Shown here: positions 56,754 to 64,000 of the stretch, one piece after another | How the letters are laid out: each line of letters begins with the position of its first letter | Numbering within the stretch: position 1 is the stretch's first letter | Source of the DNA: Streptomyces malachitofuscus | Lineage (GTDB): Bacteria > Actinomycetota > Actinomycetes > Streptomycetales > Streptomycetaceae | NCBI RefSeq assembly: GCF_014650055.1 | Contig: NZ_BMUF01000006.1 | Span: 248,001-312,000, forward strand | Reading direction: 5' to 3' | DNA length: 64,000 nucleotides | Position numbers and translations under genes: made by a program | Notes under the pieces: generated by a model | What the model saw: only the letters and a program-made list of their open reading frames with translations | Database searches by the model: none | What the model was told of the DNA's origin: nothing

Positions 56754-57980
56754 ATGCTTCTGACCATGCCGACGGCCGTCGTCGAAGGCACCCAGCTCAC
56801 CGTGATGCCGTTCCGCGCCGACGCCGTCGTTGGAACGATGTCCGTGCCGACGCTCGTCCAACTCGTGCCCTCGCCCCGCGCCGAGGAGGACCCGCGCAAA
56901 CTGAAAGCGGCCTCCGGCCTGGTGCGGCGGCACGCCGAGCTGCGGGCCACCGTGCAGCGCACGCTCAAGTCGTCCCAGAAGGGCAAGAACGTCGGCCCCT
57001 ACGCCGAGTACATCGCCGCCGGACTGAAGGGCGAGCTCGGCGCGGCCTGGTCCACCCCGCCGGTCACCCTCTGGCACGCCGGACCGCTCGCCGCGCTCAG
57101 CGACGAACTCGTCCTTGGCAGCGGACTGCGCACCCTCACCGTCGCGCCCGGCACGATGGTCATCGCCATCGACGGCGAAACTCAGACCACCGCCTGGCAC
57201 GACCTCTACGACGACCCCGAGACGTACGGCCTCACCTACCCCGAACTCGCCCAGGTGCGCCTGCCGTTCGAGCTGTACATCGACCTCGCGCCCGCCGACG
57301 CCCGGCAGATCTTCTACGACCGCAACGTGCAGGGCGTGGCCGTCGCCAAGAACCTGGCCATGTCCATGGACCAGCGCGACTACGGCACCCGACTCGCGCA
57401 CCTGGTCGCCGACGCGGTGAACGTCGACGTGGACGGACAGCGCGTGCCGTTCGCCCGGCTCGTGAACGTCAGCAAGCGGCAGGTGTCCGCGAGCGACCGC
57501 GAGGTCGTCACCCTCTCCGCACTGCGCGCCCTTGTCGTCACCACGCTCTACGGACGCAACGGTCTCCAGCGGTCCGCCGAATCGGTGCACGAGGACGAAC
57601 TTCCGGCGGCGTACCGGCCCGAGCAGGTCGAGGCCACCGTCGTACCGGTCCTCGCGCAGCTCATCGCCCGCCACGCCCACCACTTCACCTCGCGCAGCGC
57701 CATCACCGCGCCCGCCGTCCTCGCCGGCATCGGCATCACCGCCCACCACACCATGCCGTGGACCGACACGGCGTCAGCCTTCCGCACCGACGACCTGGTC
57801 CGCCTCCTGGGCGACATCCGCTGGGAGCGCGAGGCGAAGTACTGGGACGGCGTCGCCGCCAAGACCGGCACCTCCGGACGCCTCAACTTCAGCGGCGGCG
57901 TCAAGGACTCCGGCGGCCGGGTCGCCGAGGCGATCCTCTACCCGGCGACCGAGGCGGGCCGCAGGATTCGCGGCTTCTGA
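56754..57980 (+). CDS. DndB-like DGQHR-domain protein
   Basis: Protein of 408 residues related to DndB, the regulator of DNA phosphorothioation gene clusters. It carries the DGQHR-type motif as IDGETQTTAWHDL (Gln and His replaced by Glu and Thr), then LPFELYIDLAPADARQIFYDRNVQGV and NLAMSMDQRD, the usual block after it. No dndA, dndC, dndD or dndE is present in the window, so this is an orphan. The start ATG 56754 has a strong GGGGGGAG site. It is divergent from the HTH-methylase and shares its promoter region. A regulatory or sensing role for modified DNA is inference. The altered DGQHR core is noteworthy. Confidence 0.75.
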   Translation: MLLTMPTAVVEGTQLTVMPFRADAVVGTMSVPTLVQLVPSPRAEEDPRKLKAASGLVRRHAELRATVQRTLKSSQKGKNVGPYAEYIAAGLKGELGAAWSTPPVTLWHAGPLAALSDELVLGSGLRTLTVAPGTMVIAIDGETQTTAWHDLYDDPETYGLTYPELAQVRLPFELYIDLAPADARQIFYDRNVQGVAVAKNLAMSMDQRDYGTRLAHLVADAVNVDVDGQRVPFARLVNVSKRQVSASDREVVTLSALRALVVTTLYGRNGLQRSAESVHEDELPAAYRPEQVEATVVPVLAQLIARHAHHFTSRSAITAPAVLAGIGITAHHTMPWTDTASAFRTDDLVRLLGDIRWEREAKYWDGVAAKTGTSGRLNFSGGVKDSGGRVAEAILYPATEAGRRIRGF

Positions 57981-58050
57981 ACCCCGGCACACGCCCGGAC
58001 GCACCACATCGCGGACCACCACCCACCACGCCTCCGGAACGGAGCACACC

Positions 58051-58647
58051 ATGACCTTCCACCAGCCTCCGCCGCTCCCCGACCAGCCTCCGCCGCTCCC
58101 CGACCAGCCTCCGCAAGGCGCCGGCCCCTTCGGTCTCGGCGCCCCCACCGGCCCGGGGCGGCCCGCAGGCGACCGCAGACGATGGCTGAAGTACGGAGGC
58201 GTCGCCCTGGCCTCCCTCCTCATCGGCGTCGGCATCGGCACGAGCAGCGGCTCCGCGGAAACCGGCGAGGCGACGGCCGCCGACACCAAGGCGGGCCCCC
58301 GCCCCACGGCCACCGTCACCGAAACCGCCGATCCCGAGCCCGCCCCCACCGTCACCGAGACCGAAACGGTGACGGCGAAGCCGAAGAAGACCGAGAAGCC
58401 CGGCCCGGCGACCACCTTCTCCGGCGAGGGCGAGTACCTCGTCGGAGAGGACATCAAGCCCGGCACCTACAAGACGGCGGGGGCGCAGGACGAGTTCGGC
58501 TGCTACTGGGAGCGGGCCTCCGACGCCAGCGGCGAGTTCGAGTCCATCATCGCCAACAACAACCTCAACGGCCCGGGCCGGGTGACCCTCAGCAAGGGCG
58601 AGTACTTCAAGACCAACCGATGCCAGGAGTGGGAGAGGGTCGGCTGA
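58051..58647 (+). CDS. Membrane-anchored protein with Pro-rich tail and PGTYKT-type outer domain
   Basis: Protein of 198 residues. The N-terminus is Pro-rich and encoded by 21-nt tandem repeats (see 58063-58114). One transmembrane helix follows (YGGVALASLLIGVGIG), then a Thr/Glu/Pro-rich linker (about residues 70-125). A small outer domain follows (GEYLVGEDIKPGTYKT ... GCYWERASDASGEFESII ... GEYFKTNRCQEW) with two Cys likely to form a disulphide. The domain is common in actinobacterial surface proteins of unknown function. ATG 58051 has GGAACGGAG upstream. It starts 70 nt after the DndB-like gene on the same strand, and co-transcription is possible. Confidence 0.75.
   Translation: MTFHQPPPLPDQPPPLPDQPPQGAGPFGLGAPTGPGRPAGDRRRWLKYGGVALASLLIGVGIGTSSGSAETGEATAADTKAGPRPTATVTETADPEPAPTVTETETVTAKPKKTEKPGPATTFSGEGEYLVGEDIKPGTYKTAGAQDEFGCYWERASDASGEFESIIANNNLNGPGRVTLSKGEYFKTNRCQEWERVG
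58063..58114 (+). repeat. 21-nt tandem repeat in the coding start
   Basis: Two exact 21-nt units (58063-58083, 58084-58104) and a 10-nt partial third unit encode the peptide repeat QPPPLPD. Confidence 0.85.
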
Positions 58648-58665
58648 GACCCGGCGTTTCACGAA

Positions 58666-58679
58666 GTGACGAGCGTCAC
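58666..58679. promoter_or_regulatory. Small palindrome upstream of the HelD-like gene
   Basis: GTGACGAGCGTCAC is a perfect 14-bp dyad located 104 nt before the HelD-like start. It may be an operator; a 6-bp-stem hairpin with this 2-nt loop is unlikely to terminate. Confidence 0.3.
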
Positions 58680-58782
58680 AACAACCAGACAGGGGTCGGC
58701 GGAGTCGAACCATGAGCCGATGTCCGACGTCTGTTCCGGAAGCGGCAGAGCACAACGGTAAGAGAAGGGCAGAACGGACAGC

Positions 58783-61700
58783 ATGCCGAAGCGCGCACGA
58801 CGGGCCGATGTGCTGGCTGTGGAACAGCGAGCGGTCGACCACGCCTACCGCTGCCTGGAACGCACGCGACAGGAGGCCCAAAGCCTCAAGGGGGTGTCCG
58901 CCGCGGCCAGCGGCAAGGACGCGATCGACGTGAACCAGGCATGGGAGAGCGAGCTGGCCCGGCTCGACCTCAACGGCAACGCCCTGGTGTTCATGCGGGC
59001 CGACGTCGACGAAGGAACCGGCCGGGAGTCGTTCTACATCGGACGGCGCGTGCTGTTCGACGAGGAGCGCAACCCCGCCGTCATCGCATGGAACGCACCG
59101 GCCGCGATCGAATGGCGGCTGACCAGCGAGCAGGACCCGGGCGATGTGCGCCTGCTGCGCCGGATCGTCTGCGACGAGCGGATCGTGCAGCGGTACTTCG
59201 ACCTGCACGGGACGGACGCCGAGAGCCGCCCGCACCAGGCTGCGCGGCAGGAGCCGGACGACTTCGCAGCGGCCGGTGCCGGGCACGGCTCCCCGCAGGA
59301 GGGTGAGCGGGACAGCCGCACCGCTGCGGAGCTGGAAGGGCTCATGGAGCCCGAGGAGGCAGGCGAGCTCGAGGAAGCGGACTGGAATGACCCCCTCCTC
59401 GACGAACTGGACCGGGCTCGCGACGGTGCCATGCACGACATCGTCGAGACGATCCAGCGCGACCAGCTCCGTCTCGTCTCGGAGCGGCCAGGAGGCGTAC
59501 TCATCGTCCAGGGAGGTCCGGGCACCGGCAAGACAGCGGTGGGTATGCACCGCGTGAGCTGGCTCATCGACAACCGGCATGTGGCACCGGACGACATCCT
59601 GGTCGTCGGACCGAGCCGCGGATTCCTGGACTACGCGAGCAGAGCCCTGGTCGAACTGGGCAGCCGGGGTGTGACCATGCTCGAACTGCCCGCACTGTGG
59701 TCGGGCGGGAAGGCTCGCCGTGATCGGCACGAGACAGCCCTCGTCAAGTCCGACGCACGGATGGCCCGTGTCCTGCGGCGGTCCCTCGACCATCACACGA
59801 ACACCACGGTCGAGCGCCTCGAAGCGCTCGTCGGAGGCCCCGAGTTCGTCTTCGAGCTGCGTCGCCGGGAAGTCGTCGTACCCGTCGCGGAGATCGCCGC
59901 CATCGCGGCCGACGCCCTCACCGGCGACGGCCCTTACCGTGTCCGCCAGGAACGCTGCGTCCAGCAACTGGTGCAACACCTCACCCAGGCCTACACCGGC
60001 ACGCTTCCCGGCCCTGCCGACACCGACTACTTCCCGGAAGTACGACAACTACGGTCCGTCATGCGGCTGCTGCGCCGTATCGCCCCCGAACTCTCGGCCC
60101 GCGACGTGCTGCGCCGGCTCCTCGCCGGAGGGGCCCTTCTGGCGGCTGCGGCCGAGGGGATCCTCACCTCCGAGGAACAGACGGCCCTCGTGGACCGGCA
60201 GGATGGTCACACCCGTGCCCCGACAACCGGGGAGACCAGCCTCGAGGACCTGGTCTGCCTCGACGAGTTGGAGTACCTGTTGTCGGGGCGCCCGGAGCGA
60301 ATCTACGGCCACGTCGTCGTCGACGAGGCGCAGGACCTCACGCCGATGCAGGCACGCTCACTGGCGCGTCGCTGTCCCGGTGGTTCCATGACCATCCTGG
60401 GCGACCTCGCCCAGGCGACCGGCCCCTTCCCGTACCAGGACTGGGAGGTGCTCGGCACCACGCTCACCGGCAGGGACGGCTGGCGGGTGGCCGAACTGCT
60501 GACCGGATTCCGGGTGCCTGGTGAGGTCATGGACTACGTGCGGCCCCTCGGCACCCACTGTGCGCCAGGTGTCGGCGTGCCCGACTCGGTACGGCGAACG
60601 GGCACGGACGTGGTCGTCGTCCGGGGCGGGGACCCGGCGCGACGCGCCGGCGAACGTGCCCTGGCCATCGCGACGGGACCGGACGGTGCGCGCCGGGACC
60701 GCACCACAGCGGTGATCGTTCCCAATGTGACGGCGTGGAAGGAAACCGTGGCCACCGCCGTCGCGGGGCAGGAATCGGTCTCCGTGCTCACCGCAGACGA
60801 AGCCAAGGGCCTCGAGTTCGATCACGTCGTCGTGGCCGAGCCGGCGGCGGTCACCGCGGACGACCCGGCCGGCCCGCGCCGGCTGTACGTCGCACTCACC
60901 CGGTGCACCCAGTCCCTGACGGTCGTCCACCAGCGGCCTCTGCCGCCGTGGATCGGCGGGCCGGCGAACGCCGTACCCACTCCGAAGCAGTTCCTGGCAC
61001 AGGTCGGCAGGCGGAAGAGCCCGCAGGGCACGTCCGGCCTGTGCACCCGCTACCGGGCGGACGGCACTCGGTGCGCCAACGAGACACGGCAGGCGGACGG
61101 GTGGTGCCGACAGCCGGGATGCGGAGGGTTCCGTACGGCGGAGCCCGCGCTCCTCGGCAGGAGCGACTATCTGGGAGTGCCCAAGGAGGGCGTGACGGAG
61201 TCAAGGCTCGAACGCACACCGGAACAGATCGCCAACATCCGTATCACCTCGGCGGCTTGCGGTGCCTTCGTGGTCCGGCACCGGGGCAGCCTCGGCGAGG
61301 CGGCCGTGGAACTCCACGCCATGCTCGCCCCTTTCCTCGCCGAAGGCCGCCACTTCCGCTCCTCGGACGGCTGGCTCCTGGACCTGGAGGGCTACCGCCT
61401 TCTGCTCGACGCCGACGCGCGAGCCGTCACGGCGTACGCCACGGGGCATCCCGAGCGCAGCTACGCGCAGGTGGCTGCGGGAGTCCCCTCCCGAGTGGGG
61501 CAGCAGGCACGGGGGGAGCGGCGATCGGCTCTCACGCCCCTGCAAGCCGAAGCGGGCGGGGGACTGACCGACACCGCCGCCGTGCGCGCGATCGACCCGG
61601 ACGCTCTCCACGTGACCGAGAGCGCCTGCGTCTCCTTCGAACGACTCACCCAGTCCGCGCGCCTGGCCGACGACGCATTCGTCGGACGGCTGCGGGAAGA

Positions 61701-62394
61701 GCTCACGGCCGACCTCCTGACGGGGAGGATCGAGTGGGTGGGAGACCGGCTTGTCGTCGACGGCGAGCGCTGCCAATGGTGGATGCGGCAGGACGGCCGG
61801 GTCCTCACGGGGGTCCTCGGCGCCGGAACCGAGATCCACCGAGGGGCCGAGGCCCGACAGGCCGAAGAACCCGTACACGAAGGGAAGAACATGCCGACGA
61901 CCGGCACAGCGGGTGAGGCCACGACTGGCGTCACGGCGCCGAACAGCGACCCAGGCCTGGCCGTCATGGTCGCCGAGCGTGAACGTTCGGCCCGGGCCGA
62001 TCGCGCGCATGAAAGCCTGCGCCACAGACTGCTGGCCGACCTCTACGAGGGCTCCGGGGACGTGGGGGTCACCGCCTACGCCGACGCGTGGAGTCACGGG
62101 CCCGACGGTACGACCCTCTTCGAGGTGCTGGCCGACGGCGCGCCGACGTACGGCCGGATCCGTGAGGCGGCGCTGCACCTGCTGGAGGCCTCAAGCCTGC
62201 ACGCCCAGGAACGTGCGGAGTACCTGGTCGTCGTGCTCCGTGAGCCGCCGGCCGAGCCATGGGCCGTGGACGCCTGCGACCGCGCGTTCAGCGTGGATCT
62301 GGTCTGGCGGGACGGCGACGAATGGGTCGGCCCGGCAGCGGAACGCGTGCGGCAGACGGCGCCGGACGAACACGACGCGGCAGAGCAAGGGTGA
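58783..62394 (+). CDS. HelD-like UvrD-family helicase with zinc-finger and long C-terminal extension
   Basis: Protein of 1203 residues. The first 730 residues look like HelD, the helicase-like motor that strips stalled RNA polymerase: an N-terminal helical region, Walker A GGPGTGKTAVGM (about residues 245-256), VVVDEAQDLTPMQ (about 511-523), GDLAQATGPF and a C-terminal RLYVALTRCTQSL. Unlike standard HelD it continues for about 470 residues. A four-Cys segment (LCTRYRADGTRCANETRQ..WCRQPGCGGF, about 753-783) resembles a small zinc finger. Two further domains follow, the last (from about 1050) alpha-helical with LHLLEASSLHAQERAEYLVVVLREPP. Function of the extension is unknown. ATG 58783 starts it. 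The next gene lies 83 nt downstream. Confidence 0.83.
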   Translation: MPKRARRADVLAVEQRAVDHAYRCLERTRQEAQSLKGVSAAASGKDAIDVNQAWESELARLDLNGNALVFMRADVDEGTGRESFYIGRRVLFDEERNPAVIAWNAPAAIEWRLTSEQDPGDVRLLRRIVCDERIVQRYFDLHGTDAESRPHQAARQEPDDFAAAGAGHGSPQEGERDSRTAAELEGLMEPEEAGELEEADWNDPLLDELDRARDGAMHDIVETIQRDQLRLVSERPGGVLIVQGGPGTGKTAVGMHRVSWLIDNRHVAPDDILVVGPSRGFLDYASRALVELGSRGVTMLELPALWSGGKARRDRHETALVKSDARMARVLRRSLDHHTNTTVERLEALVGGPEFVFELRRREVVVPVAEIAAIAADALTGDGPYRVRQERCVQQLVQHLTQAYTGTLPGPADTDYFPEVRQLRSVMRLLRRIAPELSARDVLRRLLAGGALLAAAAEGILTSEEQTALVDRQDGHTRAPTTGETSLEDLVCLDELEYLLSGRPERIYGHVVVDEAQDLTPMQARSLARRCPGGSMTILGDLAQATGPFPYQDWEVLGTTLTGRDGWRVAELLTGFRVPGEVMDYVRPLGTHCAPGVGVPDSVRRTGTDVVVVRGGDPARRAGERALAIATGPDGARRDRTTAVIVPNVTAWKETVATAVAGQESVSVLTADEAKGLEFDHVVVAEPAAVTADDPAGPRRLYVALTRCTQSLTVVHQRPLPPWIGGPANAVPTPKQFLAQVGRRKSPQGTSGLCTRYRADGTRCANETRQADGWCRQPGCGGFRTAEPALLGRSDYLGVPKEGVTESRLERTPEQIANIRITSAACGAFVVRHRGSLGEAAVELHAMLAPFLAEGRHFRSSDGWLLDLEGYRLLLDADARAVTAYATGHPERSYAQVAAGVPSRVGQQARGERRSALTPLQAEAGGGLTDTAAVRAIDPDALHVTESACVSFERLTQSARLADDAFVGRLREELTADLLTGRIEWVGDRLVVDGERCQWWMRQDGRVLTGVLGAGTEIHRGAEARQAEEPVHEGKNMPTTGTAGEATTGVTAPNSDPGLAVMVAERERSARADRAHESLRHRLLADLYEGSGDVGVTAYADAWSHGPDGTTLFEVLADGAPTYGRIREAALHLLEASSLHAQERAEYLVVVLREPPAEPWAVDACDRAFSVDLVWRDGDEWVGPAAERVRQTAPDEHDAAEQG

Positions 62395-62477
62395 CCCTCG
62401 GCGGTCGTGAGCGCGGAAGGCACCGGACGGCGGACTCGTGTCCGCAGGGGCTTCCCGGACGAGTGATGTGAGAGCAG

Positions 62478-64000
62478 ATGACGTACGAGGAACGGCCGAA
62501 CTCAAGCCCGGGTCCAGACGCTTCGATGTCCCGGGCGGAGTTGGTCGAGCAGTGGCGCGAACGACGCCGCGCACGGCGTACCCGGCCGGACCAAGCCGCC
62601 GGCGCGGGGACGGCGGGCCCGGACGGATTCGCCCTGCGCAGATGGCGCAGGGCCGGTGTGTTCGGTGCGGACGCGGTGCGACGCGTCGAGCGGCTCCTGC
62701 GCGACCTCGTAGGCACCCCGTCCGGGACGGAAGAGGAACCGGGCTGGGCGCTGGGAACACTGCGTCAGTGCCTCGACGGAGATCCTGTCGCGCAACTGCC
62801 CTCCGCCGTCCGCGCCGTCCTGGACCACCGCACGGCCGACCACGCCGCGACCGCCATGACGGTCATCCACGCGTGTGGTCTGCCGTGGCTGACGCCGCAC
62901 GGTCAGACCCGGCTCGAGCACCTTCTGGGCCCCGGGCCGGCCGTGTTGTCCCGAGAGGACCGCCCTTCGGCGTCCGAGGACCTGTCCGGAGCCTTCGCCC
63001 TTCAGTACGCCCTCCGCCACGACGAACTCACGGGTCTGCCGCGCACCGTGCGGGATCGGATCCTCCCCTGGGCACCCCTCGGGACCGTCGACGACCTCGT
63101 TGACGCAGGTGCGGTCACCCGGGACGACACACCATGGGAACGGCGGTCCGACCCGTGGGAACGGAACTACCTCAAAGCCCGACTGGCCCCCGAACTGATC
63201 GACCGGGAAACCGCCGAGATGATCGGTTGGCAGGAGTACGTGCGACGCGAGCGGTTCCTCGACGGACAGGAAACGGAAAGCGAGGAGGGCGGGCTGTACG
63301 ACCTGCTCCAGCGGGCCGCCGAAGGAGACACCAGCGTCCTGAAGGAACTCGAGTACGCACTCCCGCGCACCGTCGTGCTGAGACTGCGCCACATCAGGGA
63401 CGGCGCCCTCACCGGCAACTGGGAACCGGACGTCCTCGCCGACCGTGGACTGTGGCGGCTCATGTCCGCGCTGTGGGAACCGAAGGCCGCCGTCCAGGCC
63501 CGTCGAAGCGCATTCCACGCGGTGGCCGCACTGCGCCACGCCTACGACTGCATCTGCGCGGGCGATCTGAAGAAGGCCCGTGCCCAGGTGAACAGGCTCC
63601 TGGACCACGAGGACGGGGACCCCCAGCAGTACGCCGAGGCATTGAACATGTCCGCGTACCTGGCTCTCCTGGACGAGGACCTGAACACCGCGCTCATCGC
63701 CCTCACACGTGTCGCCGCCACCCGGCAAGCGGCGGAACCGAACCTCGACCTGATCAAGCTGCGGCAGGCCACTCCGCGCAACGACCGGCCGCACCCCTCC
63801 AACCCGTATCTGGAACTCGGCCTGCCCCACCAGTCGGTGGTCTGGAAGCAGCGGTATCGCGATCTGCGGCGCGAGTTCGCCGACGACCGTGAGGAAGCGG
63901 CCCGCCTCAACCGGGCCATGCGCCGCATCCAGCAGGCCGAACAACGGGAGGACTGGTCCGACTTCTTCGTCCTGCCCCTGGACGCGGCGGTGTTCCAGCT
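62478..64000 (+). CDS. Large uncharacterised protein, 3' truncated by window end
   Basis: A reading frame from ATG 62478 stays open through the last base, at least 507 codons. The N-terminus is polar and Arg-rich (MTYEERPNSSPGPDASMSRA), then mostly helical. About residues 440-490 read NPYLELGLPHQSVVWKQRYR, then DLRREFADDREEAARLNRAMRRIQQA. This looks like a J-domain with its NPY-x-x-LGLP start, helix II Arg residues and helix III, but the HPD signature is replaced by FADD. The match is by eye. It follows the HelD-like gene by 83 nt on the same strand, so the two probably form an operon. The ribosome-binding site is weak. No other domain was recognised; the remainder lies outside the window. 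Confidence 0.7.
   Translation, partial: MTYEERPNSSPGPDASMSRAELVEQWRERRRARRTRPDQAAGAGTAGPDGFALRRWRRAGVFGADAVRRVERLLRDLVGTPSGTEEEPGWALGTLRQCLDGDPVAQLPSAVRAVLDHRTADHAATAMTVIHACGLPWLTPHGQTRLEHLLGPGPAVLSREDRPSASEDLSGAFALQYALRHDELTGLPRTVRDRILPWAPLGTVDDLVDAGAVTRDDTPWERRSDPWERNYLKARLAPELIDRETAEMIGWQEYVRRERFLDGQETESEEGGLYDLLQRAAEGDTSVLKELEYALPRTVVLRLRHIRDGALTGNWEPDVLADRGLWRLMSALWEPKAAVQARRSAFHAVAALRHAYDCICAGDLKKARAQVNRLLDHEDGDPQQYAEALNMSAYLALLDEDLNTALIALTRVAATRQAAEPNLDLIKLRQATPRNDRPHPSNPYLELGLPHQSVVWKQRYRDLRREFADDREEAARLNRAMRRIQQAEQREDWSDFFVLPLDAAVFQ

Noticed and set aside
54420..57980. A complete DNA phosphorothioation (dnd) or BREX system
   Set aside because: No dndA/C/D/E, pglZ, brxC or pglX-sized genes are present; only a DndB-like protein and a methylase were found.
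38815..64000. A prophage or integrative element carrying the defence genes
   Set aside because: No integrase, transposase, tRNA attachment site or flanking direct repeat was recognised in the window.

Overview
The window is a piece of a Streptomyces-type actinobacterial chromosome. It has very high G+C with G/C-loaded third codon positions, frequent GTG and TTG starts, chains of 4-nt ATGA overlaps, Tat and lipoprotein exports, a WhiJ-type ATPase/XRE/DUF397 trio, and long perfect hairpin terminators between convergent genes. No rRNA, tRNA, CRISPR array, transposase or integrase was recognised.

Region by region. (1) 1-3246: the N-terminus of a NarL-type response regulator and its sensor kinase, divergent from an ABC-2 export pair. 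(2) 3358-7242: a metabolite:H+ symporter and an EF-G paralogue. (3) 7356-20437: a beta-1,3-glucan (laminarin/callose) utilisation block. It holds a Tat-exported GH55 exo-glucanase, a CebEFG-like importer without its own ATPase, a cytoplasmic GH1 beta-glucosidase, and a large secreted GH81 endo-glucanase carrying FN3 and CBM56-like domains. The two secreted enzymes share a CebR/LacI-like GAGCGCTC operator; the importer operon carries a different 31-bp palindrome. Inside the block sit a tautomerase, an SDR oxidoreductase, an XRE regulator and a Kelch protein, linked by two copies of a 21-bp palindrome. (4) 20552-27982: a five-gene operon on the minus strand (SWIM-like zinc protein, unknown, vWA, MoxR-like AAA ATPase, DUF5682), with all junctions overlapping. 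(5) 28179-38661: mixed accessory genes: a SPOR/phosphodiester glycosidase, small membrane proteins, an esterase, an APH-like kinase, a double-HTH MerR regulator beside an erythromycin-esterase-like gene, and an HxlR regulator beside a hotdog thioesterase.

(6) 38815-64000 reads as a defence-rich region. It contains a GmrSD-like DUF262/HNH protein, a UvrD-type helicase with an N-terminal RelE-like domain, a Ser/Thr kinase, the WhiJ-type trio, a complete type I restriction-modification operon (hsdM-hsdS-hsdR), a single-chain HTH/N6-adenine methylase/specificity-like protein divergent from a DndB-like DGQHR protein, and a HelD-like helicase with an unusually long C-terminal extension. A last gene runs off the window end and carries a possible degenerate J-like segment.

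The best candidates for something new are the divergent methylase/DndB-like pair with its shared promoter of GTCAA repeats, the extended HelD-like protein with its downstream partner, and the MoxR/vWA/SWIM/DUF5682 operon. All functional statements rest on motif and family recognition by eye; no database search was run.
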